The notes under the pieces were generated by a model. The model made no database searches. It saw nothing but the letters and a program-made list of their open reading frames with translations, and had not been told where the DNA came from. A program made the translations under genes and the position numbers. Below are positions 1 to 17,100 of a stretch of DNA of 24,176 bases, one piece after another. Origin of the DNA: Planoprotostelium fungivorum (lineage: Eukaryota > Evosea > Variosea > Cavosteliida > Cavosteliaceae); contig MDYQ01000319.1 of the NCBI GenBank assembly GCA_003024175.1, positions 1-24,176 on the forward strand, read 5' to 3'. How positions within the stretch are numbered: the stretch's first letter is position 1; every line of letters begins with the position of its first letter.

Positions 1-399
1 ATCGGTGATGTTGTGCCTATGTATGTTGTATCTTCTCAGCATATACTCGAGACATTTTTGTGTCGGTCGGAGAAGAAAGAATGGTGATGCAGATTTCAAA
101 AATGATCTGATCACGCCGTTCAATGCTGCATTCTCTGCGTTGGTGTGGAGTAATCTATCGTATTCCACCGTCGAGGCACCAAAGAGACTCGTTTTGTAAG
201 GAGTGAAACGTGGTTCGATCGTGATCAGTTCTTCGATTCCCTCTTCCCCTAAGGCATGGAGTGTGCTGTAGTCCAATTGGTTGGCAGTCTTCTTGTCGAA
301 TAACAGACTGACTTTCTGTTTACTAGGGATGTGTGGTGCTCGAGCTTCGAGAGCTGACAATTGCTGTTGCAGAGAGGTAACTGCTTTTGGTTTTGTCAT
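1..399 (-). CDS. UTP10/HEATR1-like U3 snoRNP protein, N-terminal part
   Basis: The minus strand from the ATG at 399-397 is open for 133 codons to the window edge, so the gene is cut off at its 3' side. The start MTKPKAVTSLQQQLSALEAR is followed by a stretch with SLLFDKKTANQLD, ALGEEGIEELITIEP and FFLLRPTQKCLEYMLRRYNIH. This matches the conserved N-terminus of HEATR1/UTP10, whose human form has LLFDPKEAA, LGCTGLEELIGIEP and FLLKPAQKCLEWL. In that family the protein is a huge HEAT-repeat component of the small-subunit processome, needed for pre-rRNA transcription and early 18S processing in the nucleolus. No intron is needed here. It is divergent from the zinc transporter with only 75 bp between the two starts. 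Identification rests on motif memory, not on a search, but the order and spacing of the blocks are convincing. Confidence 0.88.
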   Translation of the reverse strand, partial: MTKPKAVTSLQQQLSALEARAPHIPSKQKVSLLFDKKTANQLDYSTLHALGEEGIEELITIEPRFTPYKTSLFGASTVEYDRLLHTNAENAALNGVIRSFLKSASPFFLLRPTQKCLEYMLRRYNIHRHNITD

Positions 400-474
400 T
401 GTCGGCTGTGATGCACCTTCCTCTGTTTCTCAACTTCTGCCAACAATTTCGCGTTGTAGATTGTCCCCAAAAAA
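400..474. promoter_or_regulatory. Shared divergent promoter, UTP10-like / zinc transporter
   Basis: Only 75 bp separate the two divergent start codons (399 on minus, 475 on plus), so both 5' UTRs and core promoters must fit here or extend into the opposite gene. No TATA box is evident. A short A-run precedes the plus-strand ATG. Confidence 0.5.
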
Positions 475-1839
475 ATGATGATCGTCGTGGACAGATTCAG
501 CAACGTGATGTCGGGAGTGGAGGTCTCCATCGATCTCGGCTCTTCGAGTTCAAAGCAAGGGCTCGTAGGAAGAGGCCGAAATTATGAATCCCATGGATCG
601 AATTCATCACCTTTCTCTCCAGAGGACCGAGTCCAATCTTCGTCTTCAGACAAGATATTGAGGATCATCTTTTCAGACCGAGACTGCAGGAGACTCTTTT
701 ATTTCTTGACTCTAATGTCAACTATCACACTCATCCAAGTTCTGTATGGAACCCATGTTGGGAGTTTGGGTGTGTCCTGTACTATTCACTTCACAATCAC
801 TTTGTTCGTCCGTTCTGACGGAATCAGGTCTCATCTCTGCCGCTTTCCACTCCGTTTTCGATTGTTTATCTCTGGTGATCAGCCTGACGGCCATGGTGTT
901 CACGAAACACAGACCCACCGGTAAATTCTCTTACGGGTGAGCGGCCCTTGTTGGACGACATCCGCTCCATCCAACACCACACAGGTACGATCGTTTCGAG
1001 ATCCTCTCTAGCTTCAGCAATGGAGTCTTCCTCCTATTCGTCTCCCTCTTCCTTCTCTTCGAATCCATCGAGAGACTCGGTGAACCAGAAGAATTCCACG
1101 GGTGATCCACTCGACGCATCTCACCATCATCCAATATCGTCATCATCCGATCGTACTCCATCTCTTCTTCTCCACTGAACGTCACAGGATCGAATCGGGA
1201 CCCATCGTCTTCGTCGCTTTCCTAGGTCTACTGGTCAACATCATCGGCGTCTCCTTCTTTTACGACGCTCGCGTTCGTCGCCAAGAGACTCAGAGACAGC
1301 CCGCCCGCAGCGAGAACGTCTACACCATCCTCGTTCACATCACTCTCGACGCCGTCGCCAACTTGGGCGTCATCCTCTCTACGTGGTTGATCTCCCACGG
1401 CTGGTTGCTCGCCGATCCACTCGTGGCCATAGGAATCATCGCTCTCATCGGTTACAATGCCCTGCCCATCTGTGCCCGAACGGCGAAAATCTTATTGCAG
1501 ACGACGCCGCCGGCTCTGAAAGATGCACTGGAGAGATCGTTGAGAGAGGCGTCGACGATAGAAGGTGTGGGACATCGATCGATATAGCTCATCGACGTCA
1601 GGCGTGTTGGAGTGTAGAAACGAGCATTTCTGGACGCAGTCTCACAACATTCACGTCGGCAGTGTCATCGTTCGAGTTGGATCTGGCGTCAACGAGCAGG
1701 TGCAGTAGAGAGAGTGACGAGATTTCATTGTGTGCAGGAGATATTGCAGAAGGTACACGCACTGTTTGATCCCCTGGTCAGCGATTTCACGGTGCAGATC
1801 GAGAAGGATTCGTACTCGAGCCAAACCAACCAAAAATAA
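475..1839 (+). CDS. Zinc transporter, cation diffusion facilitator (ZnT5/ZnT7/MSC2-like)
   Basis: Six exons (475-769, 828-936, 985-1101, 1188-1564, 1602-1699, 1738-1839) join in phase to give about 365 residues. Introns are 58, 48, 86, 37 and 38 nt. CDF transporters exchange Zn2+ for H+. The two intramembrane HxxxD zinc sites are present: HSVFD at about 106-110 and HITLD at about 224-228. Between them lie the family block KFSYGYDRFEILSSFSNGVF and several hydrophobic segments. The C-terminal cytosolic domain keeps HNIHVGSVIVRV and ends EILQKVHALF...VQIEKDS. YG-R-E-L and the lack of a long N-terminus suggest the secretory-pathway ZnT5/7-MSC2 branch. The His-rich loop expected between helices IV and V is missing; YDARVRRQETQRQ stands there instead. 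The start could be 475, 478 or 508, because ATGs at all three are in frame. The poly(A) signal overlaps the stop codon. Confidence 0.9.
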
Positions 1840-1840
1840 A
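1835..1840 (+). terminator. Poly(A) signal AATAAA overlapping the zinc transporter stop
   Basis: AATAAA occupies 1835-1840 and contains the TAA stop at 1837-1839, so this transcript would have a 3' UTR of only about 10-30 nt. Confidence 0.6.
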
Positions 1841-1882
1841 GCTTTTGTGTGGAATCGTATCGTCTGTTGATGTGTTCTCTTT

Positions 1883-2202
1883 ATGTCTGTATGATCTGGG
1901 GATGTGACATGACATCATGAATAAGTCTCTCAGGCCGAGAAAAATCAGTTGTCTTCTGAGAGTGGCGTTCAACGGAGCTACATCTCATACTCCAACCCAT
2001 CTGCACCGGGCAGCCGATCTTACACTTCTAAACCTACAACATCGAGCTACTCGAGTACCATCAACAGCAGTGAGAGCTTCTTCTTCTACACTTGCAATGG
2101 TTCGACGTCTACTTCTCCCTTCATCAACTGGGCTATCTCTCGCTCTGACAAGTCTGCTCTGAGAGGTGCGTCCTCTTAACATTGAGAGCTGACCCATCTC
2201 AG
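1883..2202 (+). CDS. Unknown protein, 5' exons (left part of a probably inverted locus)
   Basis: The clear coding exon is 1934-2165. It encodes a Ser/Thr/Tyr-rich stretch (RSYISYSNPSAPGSRSYTS, then SSESFFFYTCNGSTS, then FINWAISRSDKSALR). It ends in phase 1 at a good donor (GAG|GTGCGT). A 37-nt intron (2166-2202) follows, ending ATCTCAG. A possible start is ATG TCT at 1883-1888 spliced through 1889-1933 (GTATGA...CTCTCAG), giving MS|AEKNQL; this first mini-exon is uncertain. On the plus strand the sequence after the acceptor reads only about 20 codons before a stop, and it opposes a much better minus-strand reading. I do not recognise the family. Joining this exon to the minus-strand block at 2843 gives a phase-consistent protein (see the finding on inversion). 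Confidence 0.5.
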
Positions 2203-2203
2203 A
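2196..2203. repeat. Left arm of 8-bp inverted repeat flanking the flipped block
   Basis: ATCTCAGA at 2196-2203 is the exact reverse complement of TCTGAGAT at 2843-2850. Each arm also forms a 3' splice-site end (ATCTCAG|A) on its own strand. Such an arm pair is what a simple inversion leaves behind, although 8 bp can occur by chance. Confidence 0.5.
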
Positions 2204-2843
2204 AGTCGGTCAGTACGACACCAGGGACTATATCATCTACTCCTCTTTCAGTCCTGTATAGAGCAGTAGAGCTCGCTGTGTAACGGTTCCAGTCGAAAGT
2301 TGCGTTGGCACATCGGAAGGTATCAGTGTGATCGATTTGGACCCTGGAACGGTCAACATAAGTGAATTCTGCCTTGCCGTCAGCGGCGGGTACTCGAGCA
2401 GCGCTCCAAGAGAGGCCTGTCTTAGCAGTATCATTTTTGAAGTACAAACGTAACATCTCGGTGTAGTTGCTTTTGGAGAATAAAACGATGATGGCGATCT
2501 TAGCACTCGAGTTCGCAGCGGTTGGATATGTGGGCATACCCCATAAATCGACCATCACAGTGTCTTGATCGACAGCAAAAGCTTGGTTCACTTGATTGGA
2601 GGGCGCCAAAGTGTATCGCATGCTAAACTTGTTGGAAACGTCTACGCCGGTAACAATCTCTGCCTGGATGAAATATGGTCAACAGGTGAACAAAATGACT
2701 CAGGCTTACCTCTTTCAGTTTCTTGGACATCGTAACTGTTGTCTGGAAGTTCATAGCGCGGGTGGCCTCTTCACTGATCTCCTCTCCTTGGTCGTATTCG
2801 CCGTTTCCGTTGTGGTCCAGATAGATCACTGTCGCCGGTGCAT
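2199..2843 (-). CDS. Unknown protein, middle exons on the opposite strand (putative inverted segment)
   Basis: Minus-strand exons 2843-2710 and 2663-2199 are separated by a textbook 46-nt intron (GTAAGC...CATCCAG), and the reading frame continues across it. The upstream side has an acceptor (AATCTCAG) but no start codon in the first exon. The protein begins DAPATVIYLDHNGNGEYDQG, with a DxNxNGxxDxGE calcium-loop-like motif as in SdrD-B or dockerin-type repeats. It continues with hydrophobic, beta-rich sequence (KIAIIVLFSKSNYTEMLRLY, FRCANATFDWNRY) and several NxS/T sites, which suggests an extracellular or lumenal protein. The open frame ends at TGA 2201-2199, inside the inverted repeat. No family recognised. 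It is either a separate gene nested in the plus gene or its inverted middle; I favour the latter. Confidence 0.55.
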
Positions 2844-2850
2844 CTGAGAT
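2843..2850. repeat. Right arm of 8-bp inverted repeat flanking the flipped block
   Basis: TCTGAGAT pairs with ATCTCAGA at 2196-2203. It lies exactly at the minus-strand acceptor of the exon that starts at 2843. Confidence 0.5.
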
Positions 2851-2862
2851 TAACCTAAACAG

Positions 2863-3045
2863 GGTGGAGGAAATAGCTATCTCATGACGTTCAGCATCAA
2901 CGCCACACAGCCAAAGGAATGGTACTGGTCCCTCGCCTTCGGTAGTGAAGGCCCGATTGCTGTGGCGGATCCAGGTCCCAACACTAGTGTGATTCTACAA
3001 ATGAATGTGGTTCTCTTCCTTGTGCTGTTTGCCTCGATGCTATAG
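2863..3045 (+). CDS. Unknown protein, 3' exon with hydrophobic C-terminus
   Basis: A plus-strand exon follows a good acceptor (ATTAACCTAAACAG at 2849-2862) and reads GGGNSYLMTFSINATQ-type sequence. It then has PKEWYWSLAFGSEG, PGPNTSVILQ and a hydrophobic tail (NVVLFLVLFASML) before TAG at 3043-3045. An AATAAA follows at 3057-3062. The end resembles a GPI-anchor signal or a single C-terminal membrane segment; this is inference. There is no start codon and no plus-strand coding exon immediately upstream, so the exon is orphaned unless the block between is flipped. The antisense frames of this exon contain stops or weak sequence. Confidence 0.55.
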   Translation, partial: GGGNSYLMTFSINATQPKEWYWSLAFGSEGPIAVADPGPNTSVILQMNVVLFLVLFASML

Positions 3046-3056
3046 TCATTCGATGG

Positions 3057-3062
3057 AATAAA
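3057..3062 (+). terminator. Poly(A) signal AATAAA
   Basis: AATAAA lies 12 nt downstream of the TAG at 3043-3045, supporting a plus-strand transcript end here. Confidence 0.55.
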
Positions 3063-3424
3063 ACTCAATCAGACTCAAAGATTCACTGCAATTCGTTTTA
3101 TAGATCATCTCATGAAGATCCAGTGTCGTTTGCATCTGATCTCACCACGATCTTGTGCCAGCTGTATGGATTGCAGAGAGTTTGTTAACGACAAACGAGA
3201 AGAAGAGAAAGCAACACCATCTAAAATAGACCGATCTGCTCGGTTGATGGTGTCACGCTCCGCAGACCAGCATATATCGTTTATATACGATTAGGGAGAT
3301 TTGATGTATCATAAATTAGGATGAAAATAGGTTGGTACGTTCTTTCTCCTTCAAAAAGTACACATGAAGGGAACGTTGTAGATTCACTCTCAACTATACC
3401 AACAGAGAACATCACGGTGTGACG
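3063..3424. other. Intergenic stretch upstream of the CLU-TPR gene
   Basis: About 360 bp without a convincing gene. A 60-codon open frame at 3112-3294 has no recognisable content. An AT-rich patch around 3271-3290 (ATATATCGTTTATATAC) is a possible TATA-like element for the gene starting at 3425, but the distance is long. Confidence 0.4.
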
Positions 3425-12018
<8,594 letters not shown>

Positions 12019-12039
12019 TCAAGCTTCGATTCTTTTTAT

Positions 12040-13844
12040 CTAAATGAACAGATTGGCCTCTTGGATGTTTCGCGTATAATTTAAGTTCCATTTTCCCGGT
12101 ATGGGATGGCACGCACAAAATTGCCTGAACAAGCCGTCTTCCTTCCAGATCGCTCGCACTCTGAGGTCAGGAGAGGAAGCCATGCGATAGCAGCTGAACG
12201 TACATGGCTCGCTGTTGATCTGCTGCCAGAACGGTGGATTGTGTGGCGTGTAGTGTTGACCGTAAGTCACGTACCAAGGCTTCAGGTTTGTCATGGCCGA
12301 TGCCACGTAGCCGTACGAGCTACCGACTGTGACGAAGATCTCTGCACTACGAGATAGGATGAGAAGGTCAACCAAGCCTGATTTCTCAGAGCCCGGATTA
12401 CCGTTCACGGAAATGTTCTCCATCTGTCGTCACAGTGAGATGACTGACGATCAGATGGTGATGATCGATGATCAGACGGTGATGATCGATGATCACTCCG
12501 ATGATGATATGGTGATCGATCGGATGATGTATGACTCACCGGTGTGAAGACCATCTGATACGGATGCAGACACTTCTTCAAGATGGGATGAACGATGTTC
12601 GGCTTATCAGTAGCCACGAACATCTTGATCTTCTCCGTGGGATAAGTCCATCGCGAAACCAACGCTTTCGGTACTTGACAAAACTCCTCCGTAGGGAAGC
12701 TCTTGATATTGGGCCACTTTGTCGTTCTCATCTGCAGCCCCAACAACAGATCCGCATCGAACGACTTGATGATCCTGTGATCGAATCAACACTTGACATC
12801 GATGTGATCGACTGACCTGTCGACTTCTTGTTGAATGTGTGGCTTTGGTTTGAAGAAATAACGAAAGACTTGACCGAAGACTTCTTTCGTGGGGAAGTAT
12901 TTCTTGAATAAGGTCGAGTAGTGTGGATTCCTCTGGAAGATGGGGACGATGTAGTCGAAACCGTAATAGTTGATGTGCCTCGAAGAGTTGAGAGGGTTCT
13001 TGATCAGATCGATGAGCTCTGCAGAGGTTTCAGATGAAGAAAATGGATCCATCCGTAGCGCACCAACGGGGTCGGCCAGATTGACATATTTCTGATCTTT
13101 GAGGATGCGTGGCCCATCCATCTGAAATGGAGCTGCATCGAATCGACCGATCATGTCTTTTCCGTTGACTTTCTTCTTCACCAGAGTATTCAAATACCTT
13201 TAGATATTAGTTTGGACGTGATCTCGAAGATGCATCTTCTCACGCGGCCTGTTTGGTCCAACTGAAATCGACCGGAGAGTCGAAGAAATCTTTGGCTATA
13301 CTGTCAGGACCCCAATAGAAGACACGATTCGTGAGAAGTGACAACACGAGGCCATTGATGATTACAGTCAGACGATTGCCCCAGCCCACACGATTCAGAG
13401 GATTGAATGTGATGTAAGATGCTTCCAGAGCACCTTGAACTGTTTTCTGTGATTTTTGGTGCCGATCGACGTAACTGTGCAGAGTGTGAATTGAGAATGC
13501 GATACCGCATTGTCGCACCTGTCGAAGAGCTCTTTCAAGGATTTGTCCAATTTCTTGGATGGGAACCACCGATTGGTCCTCCAGATCTGTTCTTTCGTGA
13601 TCGTTTCATCTTCATCAACATAGGCTGGCCAGGCATTCATATCAAAGGGAATGGTTGTTTCTTTCGGTCGCGTGGTCGGTGGCGGCTGTGCTATTGGTGG
13701 AGAAGCCTTTTGGAAATGAGATGCCGGCGTCTCAGTCTTCTCCGTCTCTGATGTCAAGTATATCACACATACCATCAACCAGAGGAAGCTGGCGCATACC
13801 CATATAGAGGTGGATATTCGAACGCCACCACTGCCTCGCGACAT
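12040..13844 (-). CDS. GT37-like (xyloglucan-type) fucosyltransferase, type II membrane
   Basis: Five minus-strand exons (13844-13519, 13474-13244, 13197-12817, 12774-12540, 12423-12040) join in phase to about 518 residues. A short basic head and a membrane segment (SIWVCASFLWLMVCVIYL, about 13-30) are followed by a Pro/Thr stem, as in Golgi type II enzymes. The catalytic part has the family block GWGNRL at about 139-144 within NPLNRVGWGNRLTVIINGL, followed by LLTNRVFYW. Near the C-terminus come LVDLLILSRSAEIFVTVGSS and YGYVASAMTNLKPWYV (about 408-440), matching the plant and protist XG-FTase motif in which LS...D is followed by STFGYVA. Such enzymes transfer fucose from GDP-fucose to a galactosyl residue. 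The acceptor here is unknown. The 3' end lies 21 bp from the convergent CLU-TPR gene. The family call is from motifs only. Confidence 0.8.
12449..12490. repeat. 21-bp tandem repeat in an intron of the fucosyltransferase gene
   Basis: Two adjacent 21-bp units, GATCAGATGGTGATGATCGAT and GATCAGACGGTGATGATCGAT with one mismatch, lie within the 116-nt intron 12424-12539. The rest of the intron is GATGAT-rich. Apparent open frames here are repeat translations. Confidence 0.85.
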
Positions 13845-14185
13845 GAGATGGCTTGCCTTTCTTATCGCCTAAGGCGGTAAAATTTTTCCCTCAACCGACC
13901 GTTATCTACAACGAAATCGTCTTAGATCTCCATTCAATGTCAGACTCTGGCTTGACCTTCTCACGATCTTGGAGGCGTATGATGCGCACTAGAGTGACAT
14001 CGAATGTTGTCCGCCACAAGCCTGGCCAACTCTAAGAGCTTGTTTTCACACATACATAATTGTTTGTGAGCACGAGACCAGATGAATAAAATCTACTCAA
14101 ATGCATTTAAATATTTATCCACCGACCCAAACTGACCCAAGTCATTTGGGTCGTGAGAAGGAGGAGGAAAAAACACAAACCAGAG
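13845..14185. promoter_or_regulatory. Divergent intergenic region with a GACCCAA motif cluster
   Basis: This 341-bp gap separates the starts of the minus-strand fucosyltransferase and the plus-strand GTPase. GACCCAA occurs directly at 14124-14130 and 14134-14140 (10-bp spacing). Its reverse complement TTGGGTC is at 14146-14152, so the last two form a hairpin-capable inverted repeat with a 5-nt loop. It lies 34-62 bp upstream of the GTPase ATG. A TATA-like AAATATTTAT is at about 14109-14118. A regulatory role is inferred. Confidence 0.5.
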
Positions 14186-17100
14186 ATGGAGGTCACGAGT
14201 CCGATGTACCGTTGGAACCGTAGTTCTATGGAAGAGCACAAGGACAGGTGAGTCTCTCCCTTCACCACCTGCTCACACCTCGTATAGTCTGAGAGCGATC
14301 TTGGACATGATACCGGCCGCACAACGTGATGTGCTGGACCCATTGTATCAGCAGCTTGAGGAGAAATTTGCGGGTCTCGATCAGAACACAGTCAAGATCG
14401 TCTTCCATGGAAGTCAAGGATCGTGGAAATCGGGAACTCTGAACCGAATCGCTTGTCCGGAGTCGTGGCTGATCGAGCGTGGCCTACCGATCGAATGGTT
14501 CGGACGATACCCTCTCGCATCGAGGGATGGAACCAGTGTAACACCCTTTCCATATCGTCTATTCAAGAGACAGCTCCAGAACGAGAGCCCTCTATTTCAG
14601 GTGAAAAATGGCAAGGCATCAAAGTCCTCACCATCTCATGTCTTGGCAGATACAAGTGCGTTTCTCGGAGAACTTTCCTCAAGAGGAATTGCAAGCTGAC
14701 GCGAAGAATTTGGTGGATCTACTCGCCCCAGAATCCATTCTACATCGTTACAGACAACAGGAAGTGAATGGAAAACCCAAGCACCACCTGATCGAGAGTA
14801 TCGATCGATGTCTATGGGACTGGGACTCCACGGGTATCGTCATCACCGATCTTCCCGGCTACCGTCACTCCTCAGAGTCTCATTATAATCCGAGCTCTGA
14901 CGAGAGGAACTTGAGACACCTCATGGATTCCACCGTCATCATGTTCTTCGGAAACAGACCCGGAGGTGAGATCAGATGTTCATCGTCACATCTTCTCACA
15001 CGAGCAGATTTGGCTCTCGTAAAGTCAGCACTGGAGGAGAAGGCGATTCAACGCGAGACTGTCATCGCGTCCGTCTACCACAGCGACAAGCCAAAATTTA
15101 CACCTACGAACGAGACTTCTCCACCCTCCTCGGTGGTCTCGCCGAGATCTTCACGGTGCCGCTCCCCCACGAGTGTGTCATGCGAAATTACGTCGAGCGT
15201 CAAGAGTTCTTCAACTACATCAGCGGCCGCGCTCGCGTCTTTCGCATCGATGACCTTTGCGACCCCCCTCCCGCGAGAGGATCTTTGGTGATTTAAAGAT
15301 ACTCGCCAATGCAACCATGGCCCAAGATGTAAACAACTCTCTGTCTCAGTGTCTTCTCGCCGCGAAATGCCAGACGACAAAGACAACGATCACGCCAAGG
15401 ACGCTGTGGAAGAAAGCCATGAAGGCCGTCTCTACGCCAGATCTGACGAGATCTGACTTTCTCAAATTGGCAAAGGAGCTACCCGTTACCGTATTTCACG
15501 AAGATGATGATGCAGAGGAGAAGAGTAGGAAGGGTTACATCGAAATGGTCAGGCAGCACGTTCGATGGGTTCTCGTGGATGAAATGAAAGAATCCATCGT
15601 CAGCTGGGAGCACGAGGTGAGACGATCACTCTCTCGTTGGTCGATAGGAATGTGCCGATTTCGAGAGACGAGAATTGAATGGCGAGTAGATTTACAAACA
15701 TTACGCATCTCTATGGTTGGACGATGAGGTTGACCACGAAGATGGACAACAACAATTAGTGAACATGGTCGGTATGCTGTCCCAGATCAAAGACCAACGA
15801 AGAGTGAACGCAGTAGTCTCCAAACTCAAGTCTACGGAATTGGTGGGTGCTCGTCTATCTTCAACGAATGAACGAGATGGATGTTGAATTGCGTCTGATG
15901 ATCATCAGGAGGGTCTTCTACAGAAGATATCATCGACCATAGATGAAGTGGAGAGGGATTTATTGCAATCAGATCCAGATACTCAATGGAACATTGCATC
16001 ACTCAAAATCAAGAAGTTGCTCGAGACATTTTCCGAGTCAGCAGCCACGCAATTGATACAAGTCTTCACGGACATCATACAAGAGACGAAACGAAAATCC
16101 TCCGTGCAGAAGATCAAGATGCAAGAGACCAGAGTCAAGGAGATATTGGACGAGATCAAAAAATTGATCAAGAATCTCAATCAAGTCTTCGCCCAATGGA
16201 CGACGATCAAACGACAGGTTCATATTCCCGTGGACAAGTGTGAGAAAGTGCAACCCAAGAGGCTGATCGATGCTTTGGAGAAAGAGTACAAGTTGAAGAA
16301 CACTAAGCCCAGCAAGAGAGAAGTGCTCACACCAATGTTCACCACGAACGACGATCTGACCGATCGGTACATCCGATGCGTTCCATCTAATCGAGTGAGA
16401 ATCATAACATCCATTTCCCTCCGTACACATTTGAATGCATCTCTTCCATCGTGATTTCTCTTCATGACATTCTCAGGAGTTACGCTTTGTGGCAAATATG
16501 GTGACGCAAGAGAGAGTCAAAGGATCTCTATCCCACGATGATGGCCCGAACAAGAGCTCTTCTCTCGTTCCACCCGTATTCATCCACGCCTTCGTCAGAG
16601 ACGAAGACATGAGCCACTTTTGTCTCCCCCTTCTCTTGGAAGGACATCCTATCAATATATACATCGTCACAGTGGGCAGCGATCAGACAAAGAAGATTAA
16701 GAATTACCTGGAAGCTCACACGGAGAAGATGAAACAGATGGAGGATAATGAAGGGTACATACACAAGGTATCGACGTGGAAGAAATCAAACATCTACGTT
16801 ATGGAGATGCCTGGTGAGATCGTTCGAATAGAAGGTATACTCACGTGAACAAATAGACGCCTGCTCACCCGCTCACGCGATGGACTACCGCAAACTCTTC
16901 GTGGAGATGATTGGCTGGCCCACGTCAGCCGAAGTCGATCAGTATCTGAAGGAGACGAAGCAGTGGAGTCGACAGAGGATCGGATCCTGCGCCAGCTGCG
17001 ACGTGCAAGGAGTCGTCATCGGATTAGACCACTTGATGAGAGAACTTCACGCCTGCGACATCGACGATCTGTTGAAGTTGGCCGTGGGCACCGAAAAAGC

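Noticed and set aside
5-587. Plus-strand open frames over the left edge
   Set aside because: They oppose the minus-strand UTP10-like frame, which has clear family motifs over 133 codons. The plus frames have none.
2203-2450. Plus-strand reading EVGQYDTRDYIIYSSF... and ESCVGTSEGISVIDLDPG...
   Set aside because: It looks protein-like, but it is codon-aligned antisense of the minus exon and is interrupted by stops. The minus reading is longer and continues across a perfect intron.
2877-3068. Minus-strand 63-codon ORF over the right exon of the unknown gene
   Set aside because: The plus reading has a good acceptor, Trp- and Asn-rich sequence, a hydrophobic end and AATAAA just downstream. The minus ORF has none of these.
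12405-12560. Serine/Asp/His repeat protein on the minus strand
   Set aside because: It is translation of the GATC-type intron repeat of the fucosyltransferase gene.
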